A DNA stretch of 64,000 bases from contig NZ_CP040872.1 of the NCBI RefSeq assembly GCF_006337065.1, forward strand, positions 248,001 to 312,000. Direction: 5' to 3'. The position numbers and the translations under genes were made by a program. This stretch comes from Agromyces laixinhei (lineage in GTDB: Bacteria > Actinomycetota > Actinomycetes > Actinomycetales > Microbacteriaceae). Positions 51,411-60,069 of the stretch are shown piece by piece (position 1 is the stretch's first letter; the number at the start of each line of letters is the position of its first letter). Below the pieces are notes generated by a model. That model was not told where the DNA came from. It made no database searches and saw nothing but the letters and a program-made list of their open reading frames with translations.

Positions 51411-52496
51411 ATGACCATCACGACCTCATCGCCATTCGACGTCATCACCATCGGACGCGTCGGCATCGACCTCTACCCGACGCGCGACGGCGTGCATCTC
51501 GAAGACGTCGAGACGTTCACCAAGTCCGTCGGCGGCAGCGCCACCAATGTGGCGATCGCCGCCGCCCGCCACGGTCGCCGCGCCGCGGTCATCACGCGAA
51601 CGGGCGATGACGCCTTCGGCCGGTACATCAGGCGGGAGCTCGGCGGGTTCGGGGTCGATGCGCGATTCGTGGGCACTGAGCCCGAGCTTCAGACGCCGCT
51701 CACCTTCTGCGAGATCTTTCCGCCCGACGACTTCCCGATCACGTTCTACCGAGAGCCCAAGGCCCCCGATCTCGAGATCACGGTCGAGAGCCTGCCGCTC
51801 GGCGACATCCGATCCGCCGGGATCTACTGGTCGACGGCCACCGGCCTCAGCGAGGAGCCGAGCCGCGGTGCACACCACGCCGCTTGGGCCGCGCGCGGAC
51901 GGCGCCCCGGCACGGTGCTCGACCTCGACTACCGGCCCACGTTCTGGCGCTCGGTCGATGAGGCGCGGCGCGAAGTCTCCGCTGCCCTCGACTCGGTCAC
52001 CGTCGCCGTCGGCAACCTCGAGGAGTGCGAAGTGGCCGTCGGCGAACGCGATCCGTATCGGGCGGCGGATGCACTGCTCGACCGCGGCATCGAGCTCGCC
52101 GTCGTCAAGCGCGGCCCGGTCGGCGTGCTCGCGAAGACGCGCGATGAGACCGTCGAGCTGCCCGCCGTTCCCGTGCAGGTCGTCAACGGCCTCGGCGCCG
52201 GCGACGGCTTCGGCGGCGCATTCTGCCACGGCCTCGCCTCCGGCTGGCCGCTCGAGCGCATCATCGCCTTCGCGAACGTCGCTGGCGCGATCGTCGCCTC
52301 ACGCAGGGAATGCTCGACGGCGATGCCGACGAGTGCCGAGGTGGCCCTGCTCGCCCGCGAACGCGGCCTCGGCGACTTCGGCGGTCTCGGCGACGGCGGC
52401 GGCGCCGGTGACGTCGGCGGCGACCCGAGCGATCACGAACGGGTGACCGCTGGTGCCCCCGAGCCGACGCGCGAAGGAGACGGCAATGCATTCTGA
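51411..52496 (+). CDS. iolC: 5-dehydro-2-deoxygluconokinase
   Basis: Phosphorylates 5-dehydro-2-deoxygluconate in myo-inositol catabolism. PfkB family: KSVGGSATNVAIAAARHG (signature 1) and NGLGAGDGFGGAFCHGL (signature 2 with catalytic Asp); DVITIGRVGIDLYP is the IolC-type start. The 361-residue chain carries a C-terminal Gly-Asp repeat tail (GLGDGGGAGDVGGD) beyond the family core. First gene of the + strand operon iolC, aldolase, iolB, iolD; it overlaps the next gene by 11 bp. Confidence 0.93.
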   Translation: MTITTSSPFDVITIGRVGIDLYPTRDGVHLEDVETFTKSVGGSATNVAIAAARHGRRAAVITRTGDDAFGRYIRRELGGFGVDARFVGTEPELQTPLTFCEIFPPDDFPITFYREPKAPDLEITVESLPLGDIRSAGIYWSTATGLSEEPSRGAHHAAWAARGRRPGTVLDLDYRPTFWRSVDEARREVSAALDSVTVAVGNLEECEVAVGERDPYRAADALLDRGIELAVVKRGPVGVLAKTRDETVELPAVPVQVVNGLGAGDGFGGAFCHGLASGWPLERIIAFANVAGAIVASRRECSTAMPTSAEVALLARERGLGDFGGLGDGGGAGDVGGDPSDHERVTAGAPEPTREGDGNAF

Positions 52497-53400
52497 GACC
52501 ACCCGGCGATACCTCGACGACGAGCGGTTCGCCCGGCTTCGCGACCGGCGGGCCAGCGACCCGGCTTCCATCGCCGAACTGCACGCCACGCGCACGCGAC
52601 GGCCGGTGCTCGGCGACAACGGCCGCCTCTTCATCATCGCTGCCGACCACCCGGCCCGGGGCGCACTCGGCATCGGCGACGATCCGATGGCGATGGCCGA
52701 TCGATACGATCTGCTCGACCGCCTCGCCCTGGCGCTCAGCCGCCCCGGCGTCGACGGCGTGCTCGCGACTCCCGACATCATCGACGACCTCGCGCTGCTC
52801 GGCGCCCTCGACGGCAAGGTCGTGGCCGGCTCGATGAACCGAGGCGGGCTGCGCGGATCGAGCTTCGAGATGGACGACCGGTTCACCGGCTACGACATCG
52901 ACGGAATCGTGCGCGACCGCCTCGACTTCGCCAAGGTCCTGTTGCGCATCAATCTGCACGACGCCGGTTCCATCGCGACGATCGAGGCCTGCTCCGCCGC
53001 CGTCACCGCCGCGGCCGCGGCGGGCGTGCCGATCATGCTCGAGCCGTTCATGAGCGAGCACGGCCCTGCCGGCGTCGTCAACAACCTCTCTGCCGACGCG
53101 GTCGCCACTTCCGTCGCGATCGCCTCGGGACTCGGCACGAGTTCGGCCTACACGTGGCTGAAACTTCCCGTCGTCGACGAGATGGAACGAGTGATGGCGG
53201 CCACGACCCTCCCGACGCTCCTGCTCGGCGGCGAGCGCAGCGGCGACCCCGAGGCCACGTACGCGAGCTGGCAGCGTGCCCTCGCGCTGCCCGGCGTGCG
53301 CGGGCTCGTGGTCGGACGCACGCTCGTCTACCCTCCCGACGGCGACGTTGCACGAGCCGTCGACACCGCGGCGGCACTCGTGCACGCCGGCCCGACCTGA
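52486..53400 (+). CDS. Cgl0159-like (beta/alpha)8 aldolase of inositol catabolism
   Basis: A 304-residue barrel protein of the type often annotated as deoxyribose-phosphate aldolase in actinobacterial inositol clusters. Landmarks: LFIIAADHPARGALG, the lysine-bearing strand DFAKVLLRINL, PIMLEPFMSEHG, YTWLKLPV and TLLLGGERSGDP. By context it should split the phosphorylated product of IolC into dihydroxyacetone phosphate and malonate semialdehyde, in place of IolJ; that role is inference. The ATG at 52486 has GAAGGAGA upstream. Confidence 0.85.
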   Translation: MHSETTRRYLDDERFARLRDRRASDPASIAELHATRTRRPVLGDNGRLFIIAADHPARGALGIGDDPMAMADRYDLLDRLALALSRPGVDGVLATPDIIDDLALLGALDGKVVAGSMNRGGLRGSSFEMDDRFTGYDIDGIVRDRLDFAKVLLRINLHDAGSIATIEACSAAVTAAAAAGVPIMLEPFMSEHGPAGVVNNLSADAVATSVAIASGLGTSSAYTWLKLPVVDEMERVMAATTLPTLLLGGERSGDPEATYASWQRALALPGVRGLVVGRTLVYPPDGDVARAVDTAAALVHAGPT

Positions 53401-53414
53401 CCGAAGGAGCACCC

Positions 53415-54389
53415 GTGACGGAGCAGAAGTCCGCACTCCGGCCCAGACGGCACGCGACGTGGTTCCACCCTCGAGCGAGCCTCGCCCGCGACGGCTGGAA
53501 CATCGTGGTCGACGCATCCCTCGACGGCTGGCAGCACACGGGGCTCCGAACGGTCGACTTCCGAACCGGCGAACCCGGCACCGCCGAACCCGGCACAACC
53601 GAACTCGAGCTCGGCGCAGCTGAGATCGAACGTCTCGTCGTGCCGCTCGCGGGCGGATGCTTCGTGCGCGCGGTCACCGAAGACGGCGCGCTGCACGAGG
53701 TCGAACTCGAGGGGCGCGCCTCGCCGTTCGACGGCCCGACCGACTGCCTCTACCTGCCGCCGGGCACCCGCGCCGCGCTCAGCGGCGCGGGATGCGTCGC
53801 GGTCGCCGAGGCCCCCGCGACCACGCGGCATCCGCTGCGCCACATCGCTCGCGACGAGGTGACCGTCGAGCTCCGCGGGCGGGGCCGCGCGAGCCGGCAG
53901 GTGCACGACCTCGGCACGCCCGCGGTGCTCGACGCCGAGCGGCTCATCGTGTGCGAGGTGATCACCCCCGCAGGCAACTGGTCGAGCTACCCGCCGCACA
54001 AGCACGATGAAGAACTGCCCGGCCGCGAGTCGCAGCTCGAAGAGATCTACTACTTCGAACTCGAGGCCTCACCAGGTGCACCCCGGGCCCCCGGCGGTGC
54101 GGCGCCGTACGGCCTCTTCAGCGCGGCCGCGTCGTCGGCGACCGAGATCGAGCTCGATGAGCGCGTGCGCAGCGGCGACGTCGCCCTCGTTCCCGGCGGG
54201 TTCCACGGCCCGGCCGTCGCCCCTCCGTCCCACGACCTCTACTACCTGAACGTCATGGCCGGGCCGGGCGAGCGCGTCTGGCGCATCACCGACGAGCCCG
54301 CGCACGAGTGGGTGCGGGAGTCCTGGGAACGCGAACCGCCTGACGACCGACTGCCGTACGTCCGCGCCGCGAAGGGAGCCCGCCCGTGA
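53415..54389 (+). CDS. iolB: 5-deoxy-glucuronate isomerase
   Basis: Cupin enzyme that converts 5-deoxy-glucuronate to 5-dehydro-2-deoxygluconate, the substrate of IolC. Length 324, slightly above the usual 270-300 because of a Gly-Thr-Glu repeat near residue 55 (TGEPGTAEPGTTELE) and an insert at about 215-225 (PGAPRAPGG). The metal site is in YPPHKHDEE followed by EEIYYFE. GTG at 53415 with GAAGGAG upstream; it overlaps iolD by 4 bp (GTGA). Confidence 0.92.
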   Translation: MTEQKSALRPRRHATWFHPRASLARDGWNIVVDASLDGWQHTGLRTVDFRTGEPGTAEPGTTELELGAAEIERLVVPLAGGCFVRAVTEDGALHEVELEGRASPFDGPTDCLYLPPGTRAALSGAGCVAVAEAPATTRHPLRHIARDEVTVELRGRGRASRQVHDLGTPAVLDAERLIVCEVITPAGNWSSYPPHKHDEELPGRESQLEEIYYFELEASPGAPRAPGGAAPYGLFSAAASSATEIELDERVRSGDVALVPGGFHGPAVAPPSHDLYYLNVMAGPGERVWRITDEPAHEWVRESWEREPPDDRLPYVRAAKGARP

Positions 54390-56299
54390 GCCGGAGCATT
54401 CCGCCGACGAGGCGCATGACCGTCGGGCAGGCACTCGTCGAGTTCCTCGCCCACCAGTGGACCGTCGACGGCGACCATCGCGAACGCACCATCCCGGGCA
54501 TGTTCGGCATCTTCGGCCACGGCAACGTGGCCGGACTCGGGCAGGCGCTCATGGAGTCCAACGCCTCGGCGCCCGACCTCATGCCCTACTACCAGGCTCG
54601 CAACGAACAGGCGATGGTGCACCAGTCGGTGGGATTCGCCCGCATGCGGCGGCGCCGCGCGACCTTCGCGAGCACCGCCTCGGTCGGCCCCGGCGCAGCC
54701 AACATGCTGACCGGCGCGGCCCTCGCGACGAGCAACCGGCTGCCCGCCCTGCTGCTGCCGAGCGACACGTTCGCGACCCGGGTCGCCGACCCCGTACTGC
54801 AGCAGCTCGAGCTGCCGCACGATCCGGGTGTGCAGGTCACCGACGCGTTCCGCCCGCTGTCGCGCTTCTTCGACCGCGTCGAGCGGCCCGAGCAGCTCTT
54901 CTCGATCGCACTCGGGGCCATGCGCGTGCTCACCGACCCCGCCGAGACCGGTGCCGTCACGATCGCCCTGCCCGAAGACGTGCAGGCCGAGGCACTCGAC
55001 GTGCCGCTCGCGTTCCTCGCCGACCGGGAGTGGCACGTGCGTCGACCGGTGCCCGAGCCCGCGCCGCTCGCCCGTGCGGTCGCCGCCATTCGCGAGGCAC
55101 GCTCGCCGATCATCGTCGCGGGCGGCGGCGTGATCTACTCCGGCGCCGAAGACGTGCTGCGGCGACTCGTGGAGGCCACGGGCATCCCCGTCGGCACCAC
55201 CCAGGCCGGCGGCGGAAGCATCCCCTGGGATCACCCCGCCGCACTCGGCGGCATCGGCGCCACCGGCACGACGGCTGCGAATCGGCTCGCTGCCGAGGCG
55301 GATGTCGTCATCGGCATCGGCACCCGGTACAGCGATTTCACCACGGCGAGCCGAAGTGCCTTCCAGCACCCGGATGTCGCGTTCGTGAACATCAACGTCG
55401 CCCCGTTCGACGCATACAAGCACGGCACCGCGCTGCCCGTCATCGCCGACGCCCGCACCGCGCTCGAAGCGCTCGAGGTCGAGCTCGCCGGATACCGCGT
55501 GCCGGCGGCGATGTCGGAACTCGTCGCCGCTGAGCGGCGCGTGTGGAACGACGTCGTCGACGCCTCGTTCGTGCCCTCGGGTCGCGACCGGCCCGCGCAG
55601 GCCGAGATCATCGGCGCCGTGCAGGCGGCGAGCGAGCCGCGAGATGTCGTCGTGCAGGCCGCCGGGTCGCTGCCGGGCGACCTGCAGCGGCTCTGGCGGG
55701 TGCGCGACCCGCTCGGCTACCACGTCGAGTACGCATTCTCGTGCATGGGCTACGAGATCGCGGGCGGCCTCGGCGTACGCCGTGCCGCACCCGATCGGGA
55801 TGTCATCGTCATGGTCGGCGACGGCTCGTACCTCATGCTGCACACGGAACTCGTGACCGCGGTCGCCGAAGGCCGCAAGCTCATCGTTGTGCTCGTGCAG
55901 AACCATGGCTACGCCTCGATCGGCAACCTCTCGGAATCGGTCGGCGGCCAGCGCTTCGGCACGCGGTATCGCCGGTACGACGAGACGGCCCGCAACTTCC
56001 AGGGCCCCGAGCCGTTGCCCGTCGACCTTGCCGCGAACGCGCGCAGCTACGGGATCGACGTCATCGAGATCGCACCGGGCCCCGAGGCCATCGCCGACCT
56101 CGGCCGCGCCATGGCGACAGCGAAGGCATCGCCGACCTCGACGCTCATCCACGTCGAGAGCGACCCGTTGCTCGCCGGGCCCGACGGCGGTGGATGGTGG
56201 GATGTCCCCGTCGCCGAGACCTCCGCGACGCCGAGCGTGCAGCAGGCCCGCGCGGAGTACGAGGAGGCCAGGCAGGCGCAGCGCCCGCTGCTCGGCTGA
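54386..56299 (+). CDS. iolD: 3D-(3,5/4)-trihydroxycyclohexane-1,2-dione hydrolase
   Basis: ThDP enzyme that opens the ring of the inositol-derived diketone to 5-deoxy-glucuronate, feeding IolB. The 637-residue length is normal. N-terminal PYR domain with the conserved Glu (ARNEQAMVHQSVGFARM) and C-terminal PP domain with the ThDP motif VGDGSYLMLHTELVTA ending at QNHGYASI. Last gene of the operon. The dehydrogenase (iolG), dehydratase (iolE) and iolA are not in the window. Confidence 0.95.
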   Translation: MSRSIPPTRRMTVGQALVEFLAHQWTVDGDHRERTIPGMFGIFGHGNVAGLGQALMESNASAPDLMPYYQARNEQAMVHQSVGFARMRRRRATFASTASVGPGAANMLTGAALATSNRLPALLLPSDTFATRVADPVLQQLELPHDPGVQVTDAFRPLSRFFDRVERPEQLFSIALGAMRVLTDPAETGAVTIALPEDVQAEALDVPLAFLADREWHVRRPVPEPAPLARAVAAIREARSPIIVAGGGVIYSGAEDVLRRLVEATGIPVGTTQAGGGSIPWDHPAALGGIGATGTTAANRLAAEADVVIGIGTRYSDFTTASRSAFQHPDVAFVNINVAPFDAYKHGTALPVIADARTALEALEVELAGYRVPAAMSELVAAERRVWNDVVDASFVPSGRDRPAQAEIIGAVQAASEPRDVVVQAAGSLPGDLQRLWRVRDPLGYHVEYAFSCMGYEIAGGLGVRRAAPDRDVIVMVGDGSYLMLHTELVTAVAEGRKLIVVLVQNHGYASIGNLSESVGGQRFGTRYRRYDETARNFQGPEPLPVDLAANARSYGIDVIEIAPGPEAIADLGRAMATAKASPTSTLIHVESDPLLAGPDGGGWWDVPVAETSATPSVQQARAEYEEARQAQRPLLG

Positions 56300-56300
56300 G

Positions 56301-56356
56301 ACCGATCACCGACCACCGATCAGCGACCACCGATCACCGATCACCGATCACCGATC
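56301..56356. repeat. 7-bp tandem repeat (ACCGATC) between iolD and the GntR gene
   Basis: Eight copies of ACCGATC (two variants ACCGACC and AGCGACC) fill the convergent spacer and run over the GntR stop codon at 56348-56350. Confidence 0.92.
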
Positions 56357-57109
56357 GACGAGCGTGACCTCGAACGAGTAGCGATCGGGCCGGTAGCAGT
56401 GCCGCCCGAACTCGACGCCGATGCCCGAGTTGTCGAACGCGGTGCGGGCCATCGTGAGCACCGGCGCCGCGCGCGCGAGATCGAGCAGCTCGGCCTCGCG
56501 CGATGTCGCCGCACGGGCCCCGATGCGCTGCTTCGCGACCCGCATGGTCACGCCTCGGGCGCGGAGCAGCTGGTAGAGCCCGTGCTTGCCGAGCGCTTCT
56601 CGGTCGAGGTCGATGAACTGCTCGGGCAGCACGTTGTCGAGAATCGCGAGCGGCACGCCGTCGGCGCTGCGCAGTCGCTGCACGTGGAGCACCGGACTGC
56701 CGGCGGCGACCCCGAGCGCCTCCACCGCCGCGGCATCGGCCCGAACCACGTCGACCGAGAGCACGCGGGTCTCGGGCTTCTGCCCCGAGCGCTCGAGGTC
56801 TTCGTACAGGCTCGTGAGTTCGACGTTGCGCGTCACCTTGCCGTGCACGACCTGCGTGCCGATGCCGCGGCGGCGCACGAGCAGGCCCTTGTCGACGAGG
56901 TCCTGGATGGCGCGGCGGATCGTGGGGCGCGACAGGCCGAGCCTCGACGCGAGCGCGACCTCGTTCTCGAGCCGCGCGCCCGCAGGCAGCGTCTGGTCGA
57001 GGATCGCCCCTTCGAGTCGACTCGCGATCTGGTAGTAGAGGGGCACGGGGCCCGATCGATCGAGATCGAGGAAGAGCTCGACGGGGAGCCGTTGCTCCGA
57101 CTGCGCCAT
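56348..57109 (-). CDS. GntR-family regulator (HutC subfamily), probable inositol-locus regulator
   Basis: A 253-residue regulator. The winged helix is in LPAGARLENEVALASRLGLSRPTIRRAIQDL with the wing RRGIGTQVV; the C-terminal UTRA ligand domain includes LHVQRLRSADGVPLAILDNVLP. ATG at 57109 with GGAG upstream. An IolR-like site lies 21-30 bp upstream, and another precedes iolC, so it probably represses itself and the iol operon until an inositol-derived effector binds. It sits between the inositol operon and the mannosidase/importer genes and could control both. Confidence 0.88.
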   Translation of the reverse strand: MAQSEQRLPVELFLDLDRSGPVPLYYQIASRLEGAILDQTLPAGARLENEVALASRLGLSRPTIRRAIQDLVDKGLLVRRRGIGTQVVHGKVTRNVELTSLYEDLERSGQKPETRVLSVDVVRADAAAVEALGVAAGSPVLHVQRLRSADGVPLAILDNVLPEQFIDLDREALGKHGLYQLLRARGVTMRVAKQRIGARAATSREAELLDLARAAPVLTMARTAFDNSGIGVEFGRHCYRPDRYSFEVTLVDR

Positions 57110-57129
57110 GGTTTCTCCAGTTGTCCGGT

Positions 57130-57139
57130 TGTTCTGACA
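57130..57139. promoter_or_regulatory. IolR-like operator upstream of the GntR gene
   Basis: TGTTCTGACA matches nine of ten positions of KGWCHTRACA. It overlaps a minus-strand -10-like TACTGT (57137-57142), suggesting autorepression. Confidence 0.6.
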
Positions 57140-57164
57140 GTAGAGGGTCGAACGCTCGTCGGCG

Positions 57165-59972
57165 TCACCCGAGAACGGGGGGCGTGTCGCCGATCCGCTG
57201 CCGGAACGTCTCGATGCGGCTTCCGCCGATGCGGTACGTTCCGAGATCGACCGCGGGTTCGACGACCGCACCGGTCAGGTCGGTTCGGTCCCACACGCCG
57301 GATGCCGCGGCGCCGAGCACTTGCGGCTCGGGCCGGTAGTTCACGAACCGGGCCTCGAAAGCCGGGCTGCCCGCTGCATCCGTCGTCGTGCGGAGCGACT
57401 CGAGCACGACATCACCCGCCACTTCGACGAACGGCTCGGCGGGCAGCTCGGATGCCTCGGCCGCTCCGCCTGCGCCGGCGACCCCGCCGACGACGACCGG
57501 GCCGCCGCGCGTGCCGCGTGCCGCCTCGGGTTCGACTCGCACGAGCTCGGCCCAGCGTGCAGCGCCCGACTCGGCCCATCCGGCGGCCGACGGCAGGATC
57601 GCGAACTCGGTCGCGACGGCGGTGCCGAGGTACTGCGCGCCGGGCACGGCGAACTCGGCGCCGGCCGGCTCGTCACGCAGCGGGTGCACGTTGACGCTCA
57701 TCATGCCGACGGCGCGCACGAGCGTGAGCGCGATGGCGTCGACACCCGATTGCGGGTCTTCGACGATCTCGTATTCGGAGTGCTTCGTGACGATGAGGCT
57801 CGCCTGCCCGGCGTGCACGAATCGGGCGACGGGGTACGTGGGCAGCGGAAACTCGCCGACCGGTCCGCCCTCGCCGGCCCGACCGCGCTCAGTGACGGCA
57901 TACTGCCCCGCGGCCGACGAGCCCGGCAGCGCGGCGGCGCCCGCGGGCACCAGCACCCGCAGCCGGTGGTCGGCGGCGGCGTTCACGAAGTGCATGCGCA
58001 CCCGAAGCAGCGGCTCGCCCTCACGCAGCTCGAGCACGGTGTCGACGACGAGGTCGACGGATGCCTCGGAGCGCCGGTTGCGATCGATCGGGTCGACGCC
58101 CGCGGGCACGACGTAGCTCCGGCGCACCAGGAGTCGGCCCCGGATCGGGCCGGACTCGAGCACCGTCACCTCGACCGAGGTCGGCTCGGTGACCGCCGAG
58201 GCCGGGTCGACGGGCCCGTAGTTGTAGGAATCGCCCCGATCGCCCTCGTCGACGAGCCGCAGCACGTCGGTGAGCACCGTGCCGTCGGCGGCCTCGATGC
58301 GCACGGCACCGCGCTCGTCGACGCTCACGGCGAGCTGCCGGTTGGCGAGCGAGCGGGCCGACACGGTCACCGGGTCATCCGTCGCCCGTGCCGTCGACGG
58401 GTCGAGGCTCGCGACCCCGATGCCGCCGACGTCGATGCCGACCACGGCTCGCCGGCGCGGGTCGGCGATGATCTCGACGCGCCAGGTGCGTTCGCCCGAG
58501 GCATCCGAGGCGATGCGGCGCTCGAGCTCGTCGGTGAACTCCGCCAGATCGAAGTCGCCGTGGGGCGCCTCGGCCACCTCGAAGCGCAGCCCGTCATCGG
58601 TGAATCGCCACGCGTTGATCAGCTGGCCGAAGAGCTCGCGGCCGTGGATGCGGTTCAGCAGCTTGGGCAGTTCGGCCGTCGTGAGCTGCTCGTCACCGAG
58701 CACCTCGGGCAGTGCCTCGAGCAACTGCACCCCGTCGCCGAGTTCCAGCCGCTCCGGGTCGTGCAGGCGGATCTCGACGTGCGCCCGTCGCGCGAAGCCC
58801 GTCGGGTTCACCACGACGTGACGGTCGGGCGTGACGGATGCCGCGAGCTGCTCCATCGTGCGCAGGATCACGCCGCGCGCGACATGGCCCGCAGTGGCGA
58901 GCCGGCTCTCGACCTCGACGGCGGTCGCGTCGACGCCGCATCCGGTGACGGAATCGTGCGCCGTGCTCTCGACGAGCCGGTACCAGGCCTCGTCGAAGAA
59001 CGCACGGTGATCGTCGACGCCGAACGCGGCGTCGAGGCGTTCGGCGGTGGAGAGCCGGCGTTCGGCGTCGGTCATCGCCTGCTTGAGGTTCGTGCGAATC
59101 GAGAAGACGCCCGGCAGCAGGTTGCCGCGCGCATGCGAACGCAGCTCGCCGTCGACGACGGGAAGGGCGGCCAGCGCGTCGTCGTCGCCCGCAGCCCAGG
59201 CGGGTGCGACCCGGCGTACGTACCCCTCGATGGTGTCGACGGCGAGCGCAACGGCGCCGCCAGAGGCATTCGCGGCGTCGACGAGCGGCATGAGGTCGGC
59301 GGGCGGGGCGCTGTGGTCGGTGCCGAGCATGCCGAGAATCGGGTCGGACCCGTACCAGCTCGCGATCGACCGGCCGTACTCGGCCGCCAGGGCGCCGAGC
59401 CGGCCGGGCAGCGCGAAGAGGTCGAGGGCGTTGCCGTAGCCGTCGAGCAGGTACTCGGTGCGCACCGTCGAGCCGTCGGGTGCGACCCAGGCGAAGGCAT
59501 GGCGGTCGATGCGGGCGGGCACGCCGCGCCAGAGCGCCGCGTCTCGGAGGCCGAAGCCGCGCAGCAGCTGCGGCATCTGGGCGGCGTGACCGAACATGTC
59601 GGGGAGGTAGCCGACCCGCATCTCCGGCCCGAGCCTGCGACTCGAACGAAGGCCGAGTTCGAGGTTGCGCACGATCGTCTCGCCGTCGCAGAGGAACTCG
59701 TCGAGCAGGATCAGGAACGGCCCGATCGCGAGCTGTCCGCGATCGATCGCGGCGACGACGCGCTCGCGCTGCTCGGGCCTGATCTCGAGGTAGTCGTCGA
59801 TCGCGGCCGCCTGGCCGTCGAGGGTGAAGCGGTATCCGGGGTGCTCCTCGAGCGTGCCGAGCAGGCGGTCGACCATGTGCACGAGACGCAGCCGGAACAC
59901 GTCGTGCGGCTCGTACCACTCGCGATCCCAGTGCGTGTGCGGCACGATCACGAGTTCGTCGGGGGCATCCAT
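57165..59972 (-). CDS. GH38 alpha-mannosidase
   Basis: A 935-residue retaining alpha-mannosidase. Zinc/active-site motif HTHWDREWY at residues 12-20, nucleophile Asp125 in GYLPDMFGHAAQMPQ, then the three-helix bundle and the large C-terminal beta-sandwich (GH38C). No signal peptide, so it should act on imported mannosides in the cytosol. The ATG at 59972 was chosen because GGAG lies 5 nt upstream; the GTG two codons earlier overlaps that site. Gene order with an importer and a PHP hydrolase suggests one catabolic block. Confidence 0.93.
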   Translation of the reverse strand: MDAPDELVIVPHTHWDREWYEPHDVFRLRLVHMVDRLLGTLEEHPGYRFTLDGQAAAIDDYLEIRPEQRERVVAAIDRGQLAIGPFLILLDEFLCDGETIVRNLELGLRSSRRLGPEMRVGYLPDMFGHAAQMPQLLRGFGLRDAALWRGVPARIDRHAFAWVAPDGSTVRTEYLLDGYGNALDLFALPGRLGALAAEYGRSIASWYGSDPILGMLGTDHSAPPADLMPLVDAANASGGAVALAVDTIEGYVRRVAPAWAAGDDDALAALPVVDGELRSHARGNLLPGVFSIRTNLKQAMTDAERRLSTAERLDAAFGVDDHRAFFDEAWYRLVESTAHDSVTGCGVDATAVEVESRLATAGHVARGVILRTMEQLAASVTPDRHVVVNPTGFARRAHVEIRLHDPERLELGDGVQLLEALPEVLGDEQLTTAELPKLLNRIHGRELFGQLINAWRFTDDGLRFEVAEAPHGDFDLAEFTDELERRIASDASGERTWRVEIIADPRRRAVVGIDVGGIGVASLDPSTARATDDPVTVSARSLANRQLAVSVDERGAVRIEAADGTVLTDVLRLVDEGDRGDSYNYGPVDPASAVTEPTSVEVTVLESGPIRGRLLVRRSYVVPAGVDPIDRNRRSEASVDLVVDTVLELREGEPLLRVRMHFVNAAADHRLRVLVPAGAAALPGSSAAGQYAVTERGRAGEGGPVGEFPLPTYPVARFVHAGQASLIVTKHSEYEIVEDPQSGVDAIALTLVRAVGMMSVNVHPLRDEPAGAEFAVPGAQYLGTAVATEFAILPSAAGWAESGAARWAELVRVEPEAARGTRGGPVVVGGVAGAGGAAEASELPAEPFVEVAGDVVLESLRTTTDAAGSPAFEARFVNYRPEPQVLGAAASGVWDRTDLTGAVVEPAVDLGTYRIGGSRIETFRQRIGDTPPVLG

Positions 59973-60002
59973 GGTCACTCCAAGCGGTGTTCGGTCGTGC
60001 GG

Positions 60003-60060
60003 GGTTCAGGTGTTCACGTGTTCAGGTGTTCACGTGTTCAGGTGCGTCAGGTGCGTCGGG
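60003..60060. repeat. 8-bp repeats (GTTCAGGT/GTTCACGT)
   Basis: Five alternating copies of GTTCAGGT and GTTCACGT, then GCGTCAGGT, in the 97-bp spacer between the PHP hydrolase and the mannosidase. Confidence 0.8.
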
Positions 60061-60069
60061 TCGTGCGCG

